Shown here: piece after piece, positions 43,189 through 52,334 of the stretch
Position numbering within the stretch: the first letter of the stretch is position 1
How the letters are laid out: each line of letters opens with the position of its first letter
NCBI RefSeq assembly: GCF_000175215.2
Contig: NC_014816.1
Span: forward strand, 1,485,001 to 1,549,000
Direction of reading: 5' to 3'
From: Asticcacaulis excentricus CB 48
GTDB lineage: Bacteria > Pseudomonadota > Alphaproteobacteria > Caulobacterales > Caulobacteraceae
DNA length: 64,000 nt
Notes under the pieces: generated by a model
Database searches by the model: none
What the model saw: the letters and a program-made list of their open reading frames with translations, nothing else
Told to the model about the DNA's origin: nothing
Made by a program: the position numbers and the translations under genes

Positions 43189-44850
43189 TCAATAGGTTGC
43201 CAGCTTGACCTTAAGAACAGCCGGCTGGCCGGTCAGGTTCAGGCCGTAGTCTGTCTGGTCGCCATTCCACACGAAATCGACCACCCACTGGCCGTTTTCA
43301 AAGTGCCCCTGTTCGACCGAACGGAAGATCAGGTTCTTGCCTTTGTTTTTGGGGCCCAGCCCGAAATTCAGCCGGGCGTGGACTCCGGTGATCAGAAACT
43401 CATCTTCCGACAACTGTGCCACGACCACGCCACCATTGGGCTTTTCACGCCCCGGCACCGGGTCGATCTTGCCCAACCACGTCCATTCGGTCAGGCCGAA
43501 CTGCCACTCACCATAGAGCACGTCGAGCTTCCACTTGCCGCCAAGGTCGATGGATTGCGGTTTGCGGTCATCGGCCTCAGCGACGCCCCAGACGGGGTTT
43601 TCATAGGCGATCTTCGCCCAGTCGCGCATCATGGGCGCAAACAGGACGTATTTTTCGCGAAACGGTTTCAGGCCTTCCGGTGAGATGTCCTTCCCGCCCA
43701 GCGGGTAGTTGGTATAGCCCGTATAGTCGATACCGAAGGGCGAGAAGCCAATGCCCCCACGGCCGAAAACGCTGAAGATATAGCGGGCAAATTCGGTATC
43801 CGAACCGGTTTCCGGCACAAACAGCGGGTTCTCGAACTTCGAATAAAGGCTCAGCACCGCCTCGTAATTGGCCGAGTCACGCTTGTAGATATCGGGCGCT
43901 ATGATATCGATGGCCGGGGCCGCCGCCTGATAGATGTCGATGACATTGTGGGTCGGCCCGCCGGACGAATAGGTCTCTGGCCCCACCTCGATCAGCGGCT
44001 CACGCAGGGCCGCATTGACGTACATGGGCAGGTCATAGACGGCGCGACCGGCGGCCGCGATCTCATTGATATAGCTGGCGATATGCCAGGCGTGGAAATA
44101 TTCGTCGGCATTCTTGCCGAACACCTCGCTCCAGGTCCCGCCCTTGCTGATCCCCTTCTTTTTGAGCAACGCCTGTGGCACCGGCCCTTTGAAGACCTTT
44201 TCGGCCTTAGGCGAATAGTCGCGCACGCTGCCATAGGTGCCGGACTCGTTCTGCGGCTGGATCATGATGACCGTATGCTGGTCGCCATCGATCTTCTTCA
44301 GATGCGTCATCAGGGCGACAAAGGCCTTCTTGTCGGCCTCCAGCGTCGTGCGCTCCATCGGCGACAGGCAATAGGACATCGTCCCGTCTTTTTTGGTAAT
44401 GCGCGGGAAGCGTTTGTTATCTAGCTTCACCCAGTCCGGCGTATAATTGGGCGAGGTATTTTTCCACGTCCCGAACCATAACAGCACCAAACGTATATTG
44501 TTCTGGCGGGCCTGCTTTACCAACTCATCGACGTATGAGAAGTCGAACTGGCCTTCCTTCGGCTCAATCTGCTCCCAGGCCACCGGGATTTCCAGTGTAT
44601 TGGCCTGAATATCCTTCAGGGCCGGCCACACCTTGGGAAGTTGCGCCACATAATTGGAGGAATTATTAGCCTGCGCCCCCAGAATGAGGTACGGCGCGCC
44701 GTCGACCATCAGCGCCGCCTTGCCGTTCTTTTTGACCACCTGCGGCAGCGGCTTGTTTTGCGCCAGCGCCTGCGTGAGGGGCACAAGGCACATAGCGGCA
44801 CCGAACATGGTGACAGACATCAACAAACGGCGCGATACTCTTAGACCCAT
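43189..44850 (-). CDS. GH35 beta-galactosidase (DUF5597 type), secreted
   Basis: Likely exo-beta-galactosidase trimming galactose from xyloglucan side chains, as described for the Cellvibrio GH35 of this subgroup. The signal peptide ends TQALAQ. The barrel begins YLILGAQANNSSNYVAQLPK. The catalytic acid/base is Glu202 in QPQNESGTYG and the nucleophile is Glu347 in FVPETGSD. The C-terminal about 160 residues are the DUF5597 beta domain (GKWKLDVLYGEWQFGL). It starts 217 bases from a LacI-type palindrome and is divergent from a GntR regulator gene. Confidence 0.9.
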   Translation of the reverse strand: MGLRVSRRLLMSVTMFGAAMCLVPLTQALAQNKPLPQVVKKNGKAALMVDGAPYLILGAQANNSSNYVAQLPKVWPALKDIQANTLEIPVAWEQIEPKEGQFDFSYVDELVKQARQNNIRLVLLWFGTWKNTSPNYTPDWVKLDNKRFPRITKKDGTMSYCLSPMERTTLEADKKAFVALMTHLKKIDGDQHTVIMIQPQNESGTYGSVRDYSPKAEKVFKGPVPQALLKKKGISKGGTWSEVFGKNADEYFHAWHIASYINEIAAAGRAVYDLPMYVNAALREPLIEVGPETYSSGGPTHNVIDIYQAAAPAIDIIAPDIYKRDSANYEAVLSLYSKFENPLFVPETGSDTEFARYIFSVFGRGGIGFSPFGIDYTGYTNYPLGGKDISPEGLKPFREKYVLFAPMMRDWAKIAYENPVWGVAEADDRKPQSIDLGGKWKLDVLYGEWQFGLTEWTWLGKIDPVPGREKPNGGVVVAQLSEDEFLITGVHARLNFGLGPKNKGKNLIFRSVEQGHFENGQWVVDFVWNGDQTDYGLNLTGQPAVLKVKLATY

Positions 44851-45066
44851 GCACGGCTCTCCTGACTAACCGATGCGACGCACCGGCGCTTATGACGGAC
44901 ACACGGTCCGCGTCTGAACTTCGCTTGAGGGATAAACAGTCGCCCGCCTTTTATAGACGGTGCGCCTGCACCGCACTGTTCCCTCGCAACCGACACCACT
45001 TCTGAAAAGGCGCCATTTTTTATTATACAATTGTCTTAATCATCCTCGCTTTAGGGCGCAAGGTCA

Positions 45067-45088
45067 AAAATGATAACGCTATCATTTT
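45067..45088. promoter_or_regulatory. LacI-type operator palindrome between GH35 and GntR genes
   Basis: AAAATGATA-ACGC-TATCATTTT is a dyad with perfect 9-base arms. The core TGATAACGCTATCA has the central CG and TGxTAxCG half-sites typical of LacI-family operators in Caulobacteraceae. It sits in the 375-base divergent region. A TATAAT hexamer for the minus strand lies at 45022-45027. The adjacent regulator is GntR/FCD, not LacI, so the site may belong to a distant regulator. Confidence 0.6.
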
Positions 45089-45225
45089 CAATCGTTTTCA
45101 CATCAACTTGTCGTCTGGATGATCGTCCATGGGGCCTTGTTTGTCATTAAAGCTGGACAAGCGACGGAAATATCGGTGATTACTCATCTTATAACAAGAC
45201 TCAGACATGCCCACAGGCCCCTTTT

Positions 45226-45933
45226 ATGCGTACGCAGCACGGCGTTAGCCTCACCTACGGACTTTTGGAAACCCTCGGCCAATCGATTGTTTCCGGCCAT
45301 TATGACGGCAACGGTTTTCCGACCGAGGCTGAACTGTGCCAACAGTTTTCGGCCAGCCGCACCGTCGCGCGTGAGGCGGTGAAGATGCTGACGGCCAAGG
45401 GCCTGTTGAGCGCCCGCCCACGTCAGGGCACCAAGGTCGAACCGGTCAGCCGCTGGAACCTTCTCGATCCGGATGTCACCCGCTGGCTGATGGAACGCCC
45501 CTTCTCCAACACCATCTACCGCGAATTTACCGAGGTGCGTCTGGCTATTGAACCCGTGGCCGCTGCCTTGGCCGCACAGAATGCCGACCGTAAGGACATT
45601 AAGGCCATCCGTGACGGCCTGAACGGGATGCGCGACAATACGGCCGACCACGATCAGGCGCTACAGGCCGATATCGAGTTTCACGTCGCCATCCTGCGCG
45701 CGTCGGGCAACCCGTTTTTCTGGCAATTGCGTGAGCTGATCAATACGGCCCTGCGCCTGTCGATCAGCGTCACCAACAAGATTTCCGGCCACACCGCCTC
45801 GATCCCAGCGCACGAAGCCGTGTTGATTGCCATTGAAAAAGGCGATGCCGACGGCGCGCTGCACGCTATGCGCGCCATCTTGCTGGAATCGCTTGAACTG
45901 ATCAAAACCTACGATCCGGCGGTGGGCGAATAG
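45226..45933 (+). CDS. GntR-family regulator with FCD ligand domain
   Basis: A 235-residue transcription factor. The winged-helix domain covers residues about 10-75 (FPTEAELCQQFSASRTVARE, KGLLSARPRQGTKV). The all-helical FCD domain follows (YREFTEVRLAIEPVAAALAA), with metal-site residues in DIEFHVAILRASGNPFFW and PAHEAVLIAIEKGD. This subgroup usually senses sugar acids or related metabolites. It is divergent from the GH35-GH31 operon and may control that operon or an uronate/galactonate pathway elsewhere. Confidence 0.9.
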   Translation: MRTQHGVSLTYGLLETLGQSIVSGHYDGNGFPTEAELCQQFSASRTVAREAVKMLTAKGLLSARPRQGTKVEPVSRWNLLDPDVTRWLMERPFSNTIYREFTEVRLAIEPVAAALAAQNADRKDIKAIRDGLNGMRDNTADHDQALQADIEFHVAILRASGNPFFWQLRELINTALRLSISVTNKISGHTASIPAHEAVLIAIEKGDADGALHAMRAILLESLELIKTYDPAVGE

Positions 45934-45953
45934 CCTCCATCCGCGGGGAGACC

Positions 45954-46511
45954 ATGGACCATCGCAAAGAAGACGCCATCCTGCATCGCTAGTTTGAACT
46001 CGACGATGACGGGACTGTTGATCTCTATGTCTGGCGGCCTTTTGCGGAGACGGACGTCAGGTGGGCCTGCCCCTATCTCATCGAAGGCTTAGGAGCAGAT
46101 AAGCCAAAAAAGGCCTACGGCATTGACGCAGTTCAAGAGTTGTACCTTTGCCAGAACATGGCCGCCACTGTCTTGTATCTCTGCGAACCTTATAAGGCCG
46201 GCCGCCTGACGTGGCTGGGCAGCCGTGATCTCGGTTTACCCATGTTTGCCAGTCTGGACCCCGCAACCGGAGATCTGGGGCAGGCCCAACTTCTGACAAC
46301 GGCTGGACAATCCGCTGTACTAGCCATCCCCGGCTGCCCCCTGCCCTATATCGCCATCCCCGGCGAAAGGCTGGCGCGACTGACCCATCAGTTGCGCACA
46401 ATTAGCCTTTCGCATCCAGACGTCGAGCTGGCCCGCATTGTTGAGGGTCTTGAAAGCGAACTGGCGTGGTATGAGGCGAACGCAAAACTCAAGCCGCCAG
46501 TTGCGCCTTGA
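45954..46511 (+). pseudogene. DUF6968-like protein with an in-frame amber codon
   Basis: From the ATG at 45954 the frame reads MDHRKEDAILHR, then TAG at 45990-45992. It then stays open for 172 codons. The part after the stop contains VRWACPYLIEGLGADKPKKA, YGIDAVQELYLCQNMAATVL and LTWLGSRDLGLP, which resemble the DUF6968 family. A TTG-initiated fragment could start at 46140. Either the gene is broken by a point mutation or translation starts after the TAG at a weak codon. The 3' end overlaps cckA tail to tail by 23 bases. Function unknown. Confidence 0.55.
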
Positions 46512-48642
46512 CCCGTTCGGCCAGAGTCTTGATGTCCAGCGGTTTGGGCAGGAAGGACACGCCCACCTCGTCTTCCAGAAGGTCCGAGAACTCGGCCTCG
46601 GCATAGCCCGAAATGAACATCACCGGCACATTACCAAGGAAGGGCCGGGCCTTTTTGAGCATGGACGGTCCGTCCAGACCTGGCATGATGACGTCAGAAA
46701 TCAGCAGGTCAAACTTGTCACCGCTCTGGATGATGTCGAGTGCCTCTTCACCGTCCGACGCTTCGGTGACCTCATAGCCGCGCTGACGCAGCAGACGGGC
46801 GGCAATGCCGCGCACGATCTCTTCGTCCTCAACAAACAGGATGCGCCCGGCACCCGACATGTCCTTCGGCGTCACCTTGGGCGGCGTTACCGGCACCGCT
46901 TCGACCTTCGGCGCGTCGGGCTTTGCCACGTGCACCTTGATCGGCAGGAAGATTTTGAAGGTCGCGCCGTGACCGTCTGCGGGGGCCACGACCGAGGTGA
47001 TGGCGATATGGCCATCGGCCTGATTGACGATGCCATAGACCGTGGCCAGCCCAAGTCCCGTCCCCTCACCCAGCGGCTTGGTGGTGAAAAACGGCTCGAA
47101 CACCTTGGTCATGATCTCCGGCGGGATGCCGGGGCCATTATCCGACACCTCAATCAACGCCGCGCCCTGCGCCGGGGCGTCGGCCCAGCCCTGCGCCACG
47201 GCTTCGGCCTGAGTCAGCGCCGCCGAACGGATTTTGACGCGCCCGCCGCCGGACGCGTGCACCGCATCGCGCGCATTGACGACAAGGTTCATCACCGCCA
47301 TCTCCATCTGGCCCTTGTCGGCGTGGATGTCGGGCAGGTCGCGGCCATATTCGGTTTCGAGCTTCACGTCCTCGCGCATCAGACGACGCAGAAGCACCTC
47401 GGATTCGGAGATCAACTCACCAAGATTGAGCGTGACGCGCTTTACCGTCTGCTTGCGCGAAAAGGCCAGCAGCTTGCGCACCAGATCCTCGGCGCGCGTC
47501 GAAATCTGCCGGATTTCGTTCAGCCCACCATAGGACGGGTCACCCAGCGGGTGATTGTGCAAAAGGTCTTCGACGCGCAGCTTGAGTCCGGTCAGGAGAT
47601 TGTTCAGATCATGCGCCACGCCGCCGGCAAACTGCCCGATGGCCTGCATCTTCTGCACCTGCGCCAGAGACTGCTCGAGTTGTTTCTGCTCGCTGATGTC
47701 GAACAGGTAAAGCATGTAGCCGCCCGGCGTATGTGCCAGACGCACCTGTAGCGGCAGGTCTTTGTTCGACAGTAGCTTGACCTCAAAGGCGGTCTTTTTG
47801 GCATCGAGCTTCGCCTGCGCCTCTTCGCGCGATGCGGCGTCGATTAGGTCACCCCATACCCTGCCCGTCAAATCCGCCGCTGAGCCACCCATCAGGCGCG
47901 TAAACACCGGATTGACGCGGGTAATTTTCGCCGCCAGCAGCGTGTCGCCTTCCAGCAGCGCCTGACCAAAGGGCGCATCCGACCCGTCAAAGGCCGGAGC
48001 GACAGAGGGTTGCGCCACAACGGCTTCCGCCTCTTCTGGTGTGTCTATGCCCTCGGCAACCGGCAATTCATGATTGAGCAGAAGACCGGTGCCCAGCACG
48101 CCCTGCGAGGCGGCACGCACCAGCACGCGCTCATCGCCCAGACGCGACAACAGCATTTCAAAATCAAAGCTGCCCAGCCGCACCAGAGCGCGACTATGGC
48201 CCTGCGCGCGGGCTTCGCGCATGGCGACGAAAAGGGCAGCGCTGCCCTCTCCGGCCGGCAGACGCTTTTCATTGCCGCCCGCATCGCGCCAGGCGGGGTT
48301 GGTAGCGCTCAGGCGGCCGTCAAAACTGGCGATCGCCGCTGGCTCGGCCAGCGCCTCAACCAGAGCGGTGACGCCCGGCCCTTGTGCCCCGGTGTCATCG
48401 TCTTGGCCAAAGGCAAACAGCGCCACCGACACGACCGCGCCCATCACGATTACAAGGATGGTCAGGACCACGCCCACCGGCAGTTCCCCCGCGATGAACC
48501 AGAAGGCGGCGCACGCGCAAACCACGATGATCCCCACGACCGTCAGGGCCATAGGCGATGCAAAATCGCGCAACCGCTCCGGCAGGTTTTTGGGCGCAGC
48601 AGTTGGCTTATGAGCCGATGTTTGGGCGGGCGACGAAGACAA
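46489..48642 (-). CDS. cckA: hybrid histidine kinase CckA
   Basis: Cell-cycle kinase that, with ChpT, phosphorylates CtrA and CpdR. Two N-terminal membrane segments (MALTVVGIIVVCACAAFWFI and VGVVLTILVIVMGAVVSVAL) anchor it. PAS regions span about residues 90-320. The H-box is FAGGVAHDLNNLLTG with His344. ATP-binding boxes are NLVVNARDAVHA, VSDNGPGIPPE and GEGTGLGLATVYGIV. The C-terminal receiver carries Asp650 in LLISDVIMPGLDG. Linkage to flhB-fliR-fliQ is the same as in Caulobacter crescentus, which supports the name. Confidence 0.93.
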   Translation of the reverse strand: MSSSPAQTSAHKPTAAPKNLPERLRDFASPMALTVVGIIVVCACAAFWFIAGELPVGVVLTILVIVMGAVVSVALFAFGQDDDTGAQGPGVTALVEALAEPAAIASFDGRLSATNPAWRDAGGNEKRLPAGEGSAALFVAMREARAQGHSRALVRLGSFDFEMLLSRLGDERVLVRAASQGVLGTGLLLNHELPVAEGIDTPEEAEAVVAQPSVAPAFDGSDAPFGQALLEGDTLLAAKITRVNPVFTRLMGGSAADLTGRVWGDLIDAASREEAQAKLDAKKTAFEVKLLSNKDLPLQVRLAHTPGGYMLYLFDISEQKQLEQSLAQVQKMQAIGQFAGGVAHDLNNLLTGLKLRVEDLLHNHPLGDPSYGGLNEIRQISTRAEDLVRKLLAFSRKQTVKRVTLNLGELISESEVLLRRLMREDVKLETEYGRDLPDIHADKGQMEMAVMNLVVNARDAVHASGGGRVKIRSAALTQAEAVAQGWADAPAQGAALIEVSDNGPGIPPEIMTKVFEPFFTTKPLGEGTGLGLATVYGIVNQADGHIAITSVVAPADGHGATFKIFLPIKVHVAKPDAPKVEAVPVTPPKVTPKDMSGAGRILFVEDEEIVRGIAARLLRQRGYEVTEASDGEEALDIIQSGDKFDLLISDVIMPGLDGPSMLKKARPFLGNVPVMFISGYAEAEFSDLLEDEVGVSFLPKPLDIKTLAERVKAQLAA

Positions 48643-48764
48643 GGCGAAAACCTCTCACCAAAACGAATCGCCAGAGTTTAACCTAATTTGCCAATCCTGC
48701 CCGGATTTCACTCAGTGCATTCGTCGGCTGAGTTGAGCCGCCTCATCGCTCTGTACATTTTTAT

Positions 48765-48809
48765 GCGCTTATCTGTCCGAAAAGTGTGTCACACTTTTCG
48801 GCGAGCGCT
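48765..48809. repeat. intergenic palindrome, family A, copy 2
   Basis: CCGAAAAGTGTG-T-CACACTTTTCGG (48777-48801) is a perfect 12-base-pair dyad with one central base. It is flanked by GCGCTT on the left and GAGCGCTC on the right. It abuts the flhB stop codon. The companion first hairpin seen in copies 1 and 3 is not evident here. Confidence 0.75.
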
Positions 48810-49877
48810 CTAAAATCCTCGCCGCTTGCGCACCATGACGAAGGAGATGATCTTAGCCACGGCCTGAAAATGCGTTTCTGGGATAATTTCATCTACGTCG
48901 ATCGCTGCATAGAGCGCTCGGGCGAGCGGCGGGTCTTCGACAATGGCGATGTCGTGGTCACCGGCCACTTCGCGGATTTTGAGCGCCAACGTGTCCACCC
49001 CCTTGGCCACGCACAGCGGTGCGGGCGTTTCCTCATCATAGCGCAAGGCCACGGCGTAGTGGGTCGGATTGGTGATTACCACCGTTGCCTTGGGCACATT
49101 GGCCATCATGCGCTGACGCGACTTTTCCATGCGGATCTGCTTCAGGCGGCCCTTTACGTGCGGATCGCCTTCAGTCTGCTTGTATTCGTCCTTGACCTCG
49201 GTCTTGGTCATCTTCATGCGTTGCGAAAATCGTAACTTCTGAATGAAGTAGTCCGCCCCGCCTTCAAGCAGCATGAACAAGCACACCGCCACCGCCAGTG
49301 AGAAGAACACCTCCTTGGCATAGGGCAGCACCATAAGCGGCGACGCGCCGGCCAGACCCGCCACATCGCCCGCCCGTCCCTTGAGGATCATCCAGGTAAT
49401 CACGCCCACGGCGATCAGTTTGATCACCGTCTTGGCGAACTGTATCAGGGCATCGACACCGAACAGGCGCTTGAAACCCGCCATCGGGTTGAGCTTGGAA
49501 AAGTCGGGCTTGAGCTTTTCGGTACTGAACATCAGGCCGGTCTGGGCCAGACTACCGATGGCGCCGGCGGCACCGGCCACCAGTAGGATCAGGGCAATGA
49601 TGGGCAGGACCTGCCCCATCAGGTGGTGGGCTATGGTCAGACCGCCATCTCCCATCAACGAGTCGCGCAACAGGTGCGGCGCGGCCACAAACACCCGCAG
49701 CGTCTCGGTCAGCGACAGGGCGATTTTGTCACCATAGAGCATGACCAGTGCGCAGGCCGCGATCAGAGAAAGAGCCTGAGGGACGTCGGCGGATTTGGCA
49801 ACGTCGCCCTTTTTACGCGCCTCTTCAAGTTTTCGGGCCGAGGCCTCTTCTGTCTTGTCTTCGCCTTCGTCGGCCAC
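48810..49877 (-). CDS. flhB: flagellar export gate protein FlhB
   Basis: Membrane component of the flagellar type III secretion gate that switches export specificity after self-cleavage. It starts with the typical ADEGEDKTEEASARKLEEAR. It has four membrane helices and then the cytoplasmic domain with the cleavage site Asn270-Pro-Thr-His (VVITNPTHYAVALRYDEE). The end is normal (PETHFQAVAKIISFV). The start codon abuts the fliR stop without a gap, so they are co-transcribed in the order fliQ-fliR-flhB. Confidence 0.95.
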   Translation of the reverse strand: MADEGEDKTEEASARKLEEARKKGDVAKSADVPQALSLIAACALVMLYGDKIALSLTETLRVFVAAPHLLRDSLMGDGGLTIAHHLMGQVLPIIALILLVAGAAGAIGSLAQTGLMFSTEKLKPDFSKLNPMAGFKRLFGVDALIQFAKTVIKLIAVGVITWMILKGRAGDVAGLAGASPLMVLPYAKEVFFSLAVAVCLFMLLEGGADYFIQKLRFSQRMKMTKTEVKDEYKQTEGDPHVKGRLKQIRMEKSRQRMMANVPKATVVITNPTHYAVALRYDEETPAPLCVAKGVDTLALKIREVAGDHDIAIVEDPPLARALYAAIDVDEIIPETHFQAVAKIISFVMVRKRRGF

Positions 49878-50693
49878 CTAAGCACCTCTTACAAAGAGGC
49901 GCAGGAATTCCTCATAGTGCTGAAGGAAAACCAGACCGGTGCCGCCCAGACTGAGGGCGAAGATGGCCAGCCCCAGCAGAACGCTGACCGGGGTGACCGC
50001 GAAGAAGATGGGAAAAGCCGGCATGATGCGGCCGATAAAACCGGCCGCGACATTGATAATCAGGCCGAAGACCAAAATGGGCGTCGTCATCTGGATAGCC
50101 AGCATGAAGGTATCGCCAACCGTGCGGATCATCAGTTGCGTCGCGTCGCCGACCATGACCGGGCGCATCGGCGGAAATACCCAGTAGGAGTCGCGCATCC
50201 CCGCAATAAATAGGTGGTGCAGATTGGTAGCATAGATCAGCACCAGCCCCAGCATGGCCAGAAAGGTGCCGATCGAAGTTGAGGGCTGAGCCTGCGCTGG
50301 ATTAGCGGTCTGAGCAAAGGACAGGGTGGTTTGCAGCGACACCACCTCCCCCGCAATAGCCAGTGCCCCCAGAAAGGTGCGCATCAGCATCCCCAGCATC
50401 AGGCCAATCACCGCCTCATGGATGATAAGCCCGGCCATGGCCCCCAACTTGGGCGGTAAGGCGGGCATTTGCGACTGCACCACCGGCACCAGCATCAGCG
50501 TAAAGACAAAAGCAAAGGACAGGCGCATGCGCGGCGGCACGGCCTGATCCCCCAGCCCCGGAATGAGGATGGCTACCGAGCCCACGCGCACAAAGATCAT
50601 CATGGCGGTGAACACCACCTGCGACGTACCGAAGAATGACGTGACTTCGGTCGGAAAATCCGGAGCGGGCGTAACGGGGATCATAACCGCCAC
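49878..50693 (-). CDS. fliR: flagellar export gate protein FliR
   Basis: A 271-residue membrane protein of the export gate. It carries six hydrophobic segments, including FVRVGSVAILIPGLGDQAVP, RMRLSFAFVFTLMLVPVV and MAGLIIHEAVIGLMLGMLMR. The family region AGEVVSLQTTLSFAQTANPA is intact. It sits between fliQ (33-base gap) and flhB. Confidence 0.93.
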   Translation of the reverse strand: MAVMIPVTPAPDFPTEVTSFFGTSQVVFTAMMIFVRVGSVAILIPGLGDQAVPPRMRLSFAFVFTLMLVPVVQSQMPALPPKLGAMAGLIIHEAVIGLMLGMLMRTFLGALAIAGEVVSLQTTLSFAQTANPAQAQPSTSIGTFLAMLGLVLIYATNLHHLFIAGMRDSYWVFPPMRPVMVGDATQLMIRTVGDTFMLAIQMTTPILVFGLIINVAAGFIGRIMPAFPIFFAVTPVSVLLGLAIFALSLGGTGLVFLQHYEEFLRLFVRGA

Positions 50694-50726
50694 CTATGAC
50701 GCGATTCTTGCCGCTCAGACAGCGCG

Positions 50727-50990
50727 TCAGATGCCCGCGATCTTGGTGGCTATTTCCTTCATGAAGCCGGACAAAAGCGCCCCCATCAGCGGCAGGACCA
50801 GCAGTAGGGTCACGAAGACGGCGATGATCTTGGGGGCATAGATAAGAGTCTGTTCCTGAATCTGGGTCAGGGCTTGAAACAAGCCGATCACCACACCGAC
50901 AACCAGACCGACGATCAGGACCGGAGCACAGAGCTGAATGGTCAGCCAGATGGCATCGCGGCCGACGCTGAGAACTTCTGTACCGGTCAT
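50727..50990 (-). CDS. fliQ: flagellar export gate protein FliQ
   Basis: An 87-residue two-helix membrane protein. It includes DAIWLTIQLCAPVLIVGLVV, LTQIQEQTLIYAPKIIAVFV and the closing LVLPLMGALLSGFMKEI. It is first in fliQ-fliR-flhB and is preceded at 69 bases by a full CtrA box, as known for fliQR in Caulobacter. Confidence 0.95.
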   Translation of the reverse strand: MTGTEVLSVGRDAIWLTIQLCAPVLIVGLVVGVVIGLFQALTQIQEQTLIYAPKIIAVFVTLLLVLPLMGALLSGFMKEIATKIAGI

Positions 50991-51058
50991 GGAAAATCGC
51001 CCTACACTTAAGCCACGGACCCCACCGATCCGCTAGGCAGATTTTGCCGGCGACATGG

Positions 51059-51074
51059 TTAATTTGCCGTTAAC
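51059..51074. promoter_or_regulatory. CtrA box upstream of fliQ
   Basis: TTAA-TTTGCCG-TTAAC is an exact TTAA-N7-TTAAC site. The arrangement reads as TTAA-N7-TTAAC on both strands. It lies between the fliE stop and the fliQ start, giving fliQ-fliR-flhB its own cell-cycle-controlled promoter. Confidence 0.8.
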
Positions 51075-51093
51075 GTCGGACGGATCAATATTT

Positions 51094-51402
51094 TCAGATC
51101 GGCATTCTCAGGATTTCCTGATAGGCGCTGATGACCTGATCACGGATGGCGATGACGCTTTCCAGAGACGCCTCAGCCGAAGCCACGGCGGTCACGGCGT
51201 CAATCAGTTCGGCCTTACCCTGCGAATGCGCGATCATTTGCGACTCGGCATTCTGGGTCGATTTCATCGTCTGTTCCATGGCCCCGTTCAAGACCTTGGA
51301 AAAGGCGGCGCCCACATCCTGCGTACGAGAGCCCTCTTCATGCAGGCCGGAGACCTGTTTCTGAACGGCCCCGTAGGCCTTGGCGACGAGCATGGGGTTC
51401 AT
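51094..51402 (-). CDS. fliE: flagellar hook-basal body protein FliE
   Basis: A 102-residue helical adaptor linking the MS ring to the rod. It contains DVGAAFSKVLNGAMEQTMKS and the conserved C-terminal block ASLESVIAIRDQVISAYQEI. It lies 11 bases after flgC in flgB-flgC-fliE. Confidence 0.93.
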   Translation of the reverse strand: MNPMLVAKAYGAVQKQVSGLHEEGSRTQDVGAAFSKVLNGAMEQTMKSTQNAESQMIAHSQGKAELIDAVTAVASAEASLESVIAIRDQVISAYQEILRMPI

Positions 51403-51413
51403 TTAACGAGCCT

Positions 51414-51836
51414 CTAACGCTTAAGCAGATCGAGCGTCTTCTGTTCCATAGAGCGAGTCGTCTCGATGACATTGAGATTCGCCTCATAGGCCCGCTGCGC
51501 ATCGCGCATGTCCATGCTTTGGATCAGACTCTTGACGTTCGAACGTTTAACATAGCCGTTGGCATCGGCTGCCGGGTGGCTGGGATCATAGTCCATTTCG
51601 AAAGCCGCCTCATCGGGCCGCACAGCCGCCAGTTTGACGCCCATCGCTCCGTCAATCTTAGCCGCCTCAAACACCGGAATCTGACCGCGATACGGGTCAG
51701 CGCCCGGCGTCTGACCGGTCGAGTCAGCATTGGCGATGTTTTCCGCGATGATGCGCATCCGCGCCTGCTGCGCCCTAAGCGCGCTGGCGGCGACCGAAAG
51801 GGTGGGATGGGTATCGGTGGTCTTGTTAATCGGCAT
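51414..51836 (-). CDS. flgC: flagellar proximal rod protein FlgC
   Basis: The N-terminal rod motif is SALRAQQARMRIIAENIANADS. The middle region carries YDPSHPAADANGYVKRSNV, and the C-terminal coiled coil is AYEANLNVIETTRSMEQKTL. The 140-residue length is normal. It lies 13 bases after flgB. Confidence 0.95.
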   Translation of the reverse strand: MPINKTTDTHPTLSVAASALRAQQARMRIIAENIANADSTGQTPGADPYRGQIPVFEAAKIDGAMGVKLAAVRPDEAAFEMDYDPSHPAADANGYVKRSNVKSLIQSMDMRDAQRAYEANLNVIETTRSMEQKTLDLLKR

Positions 51837-51849
51837 CTGAACCTACCCC

Positions 51850-52263
51850 TTACTTGCCTGGTGCCTTAGTGGCCATGCGGATCAGGCCCAGCGACTTCTG
51901 ATAGAAACCGAGCGCCGCCTCATACTGCATACGGCTTTCGGCCATTTTGAGCATCTGTTCTTCCAGCACGACCGAATTGCCGTCCATGGTGGTTTCGGAA
52001 TCGGGCGAAACCACCGCTTTAGGTGCAAAATTGTTGCCGCCTTCGACATTCATATGCCCGGCATTGGTGACGCTGAGGCCAAGTTCGGTCTGTTCCTGCT
52101 GCCCTTTGAGGACGGAGGCAAAATCAAGCGCCTTAAGGTCGCGCGGCTTGAAACCCGGCGTCGAGGCATTGGCCACGTTTTGCGCCACCAGTTTCTGGCG
52201 CTGACCCAGCCAGGTCATCTTCTCTTTCAGCGCCCCAAGGAGGCCGATATTTTCCGTACTCAT
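51850..52263 (-). CDS. flgB: flagellar proximal rod protein FlgB
   Basis: Rod protein of 137 residues. The N-terminal block WLGQRQKLVAQNVANASTPG precedes FKPRDLKALDF. The C-terminal part is VVLEEQMLKMAESRMQYEAA. It is first in flgB-flgC-fliE and divergent from fliO with a shared CtrA box. Confidence 0.95.
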   Translation of the reverse strand: MSTENIGLLGALKEKMTWLGQRQKLVAQNVANASTPGFKPRDLKALDFASVLKGQQEQTELGLSVTNAGHMNVEGGNNFAPKAVVSPDSETTMDGNSVVLEEQMLKMAESRMQYEAALGFYQKSLGLIRMATKAPGK

Positions 52264-52334
52264 GCGCGATGCCTTACCTGTCCGCTCCGACTCAGCCTAT
52301 GCAAAGCGGCAGGCAAAATATGCCCTCTTGTTGG

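Noticed and set aside
46438..47751. 437-codon plus-strand frame opposite cckA
   Set aside because: His/Arg-rich antisense shadow; cckA on the other strand has all kinase boxes.
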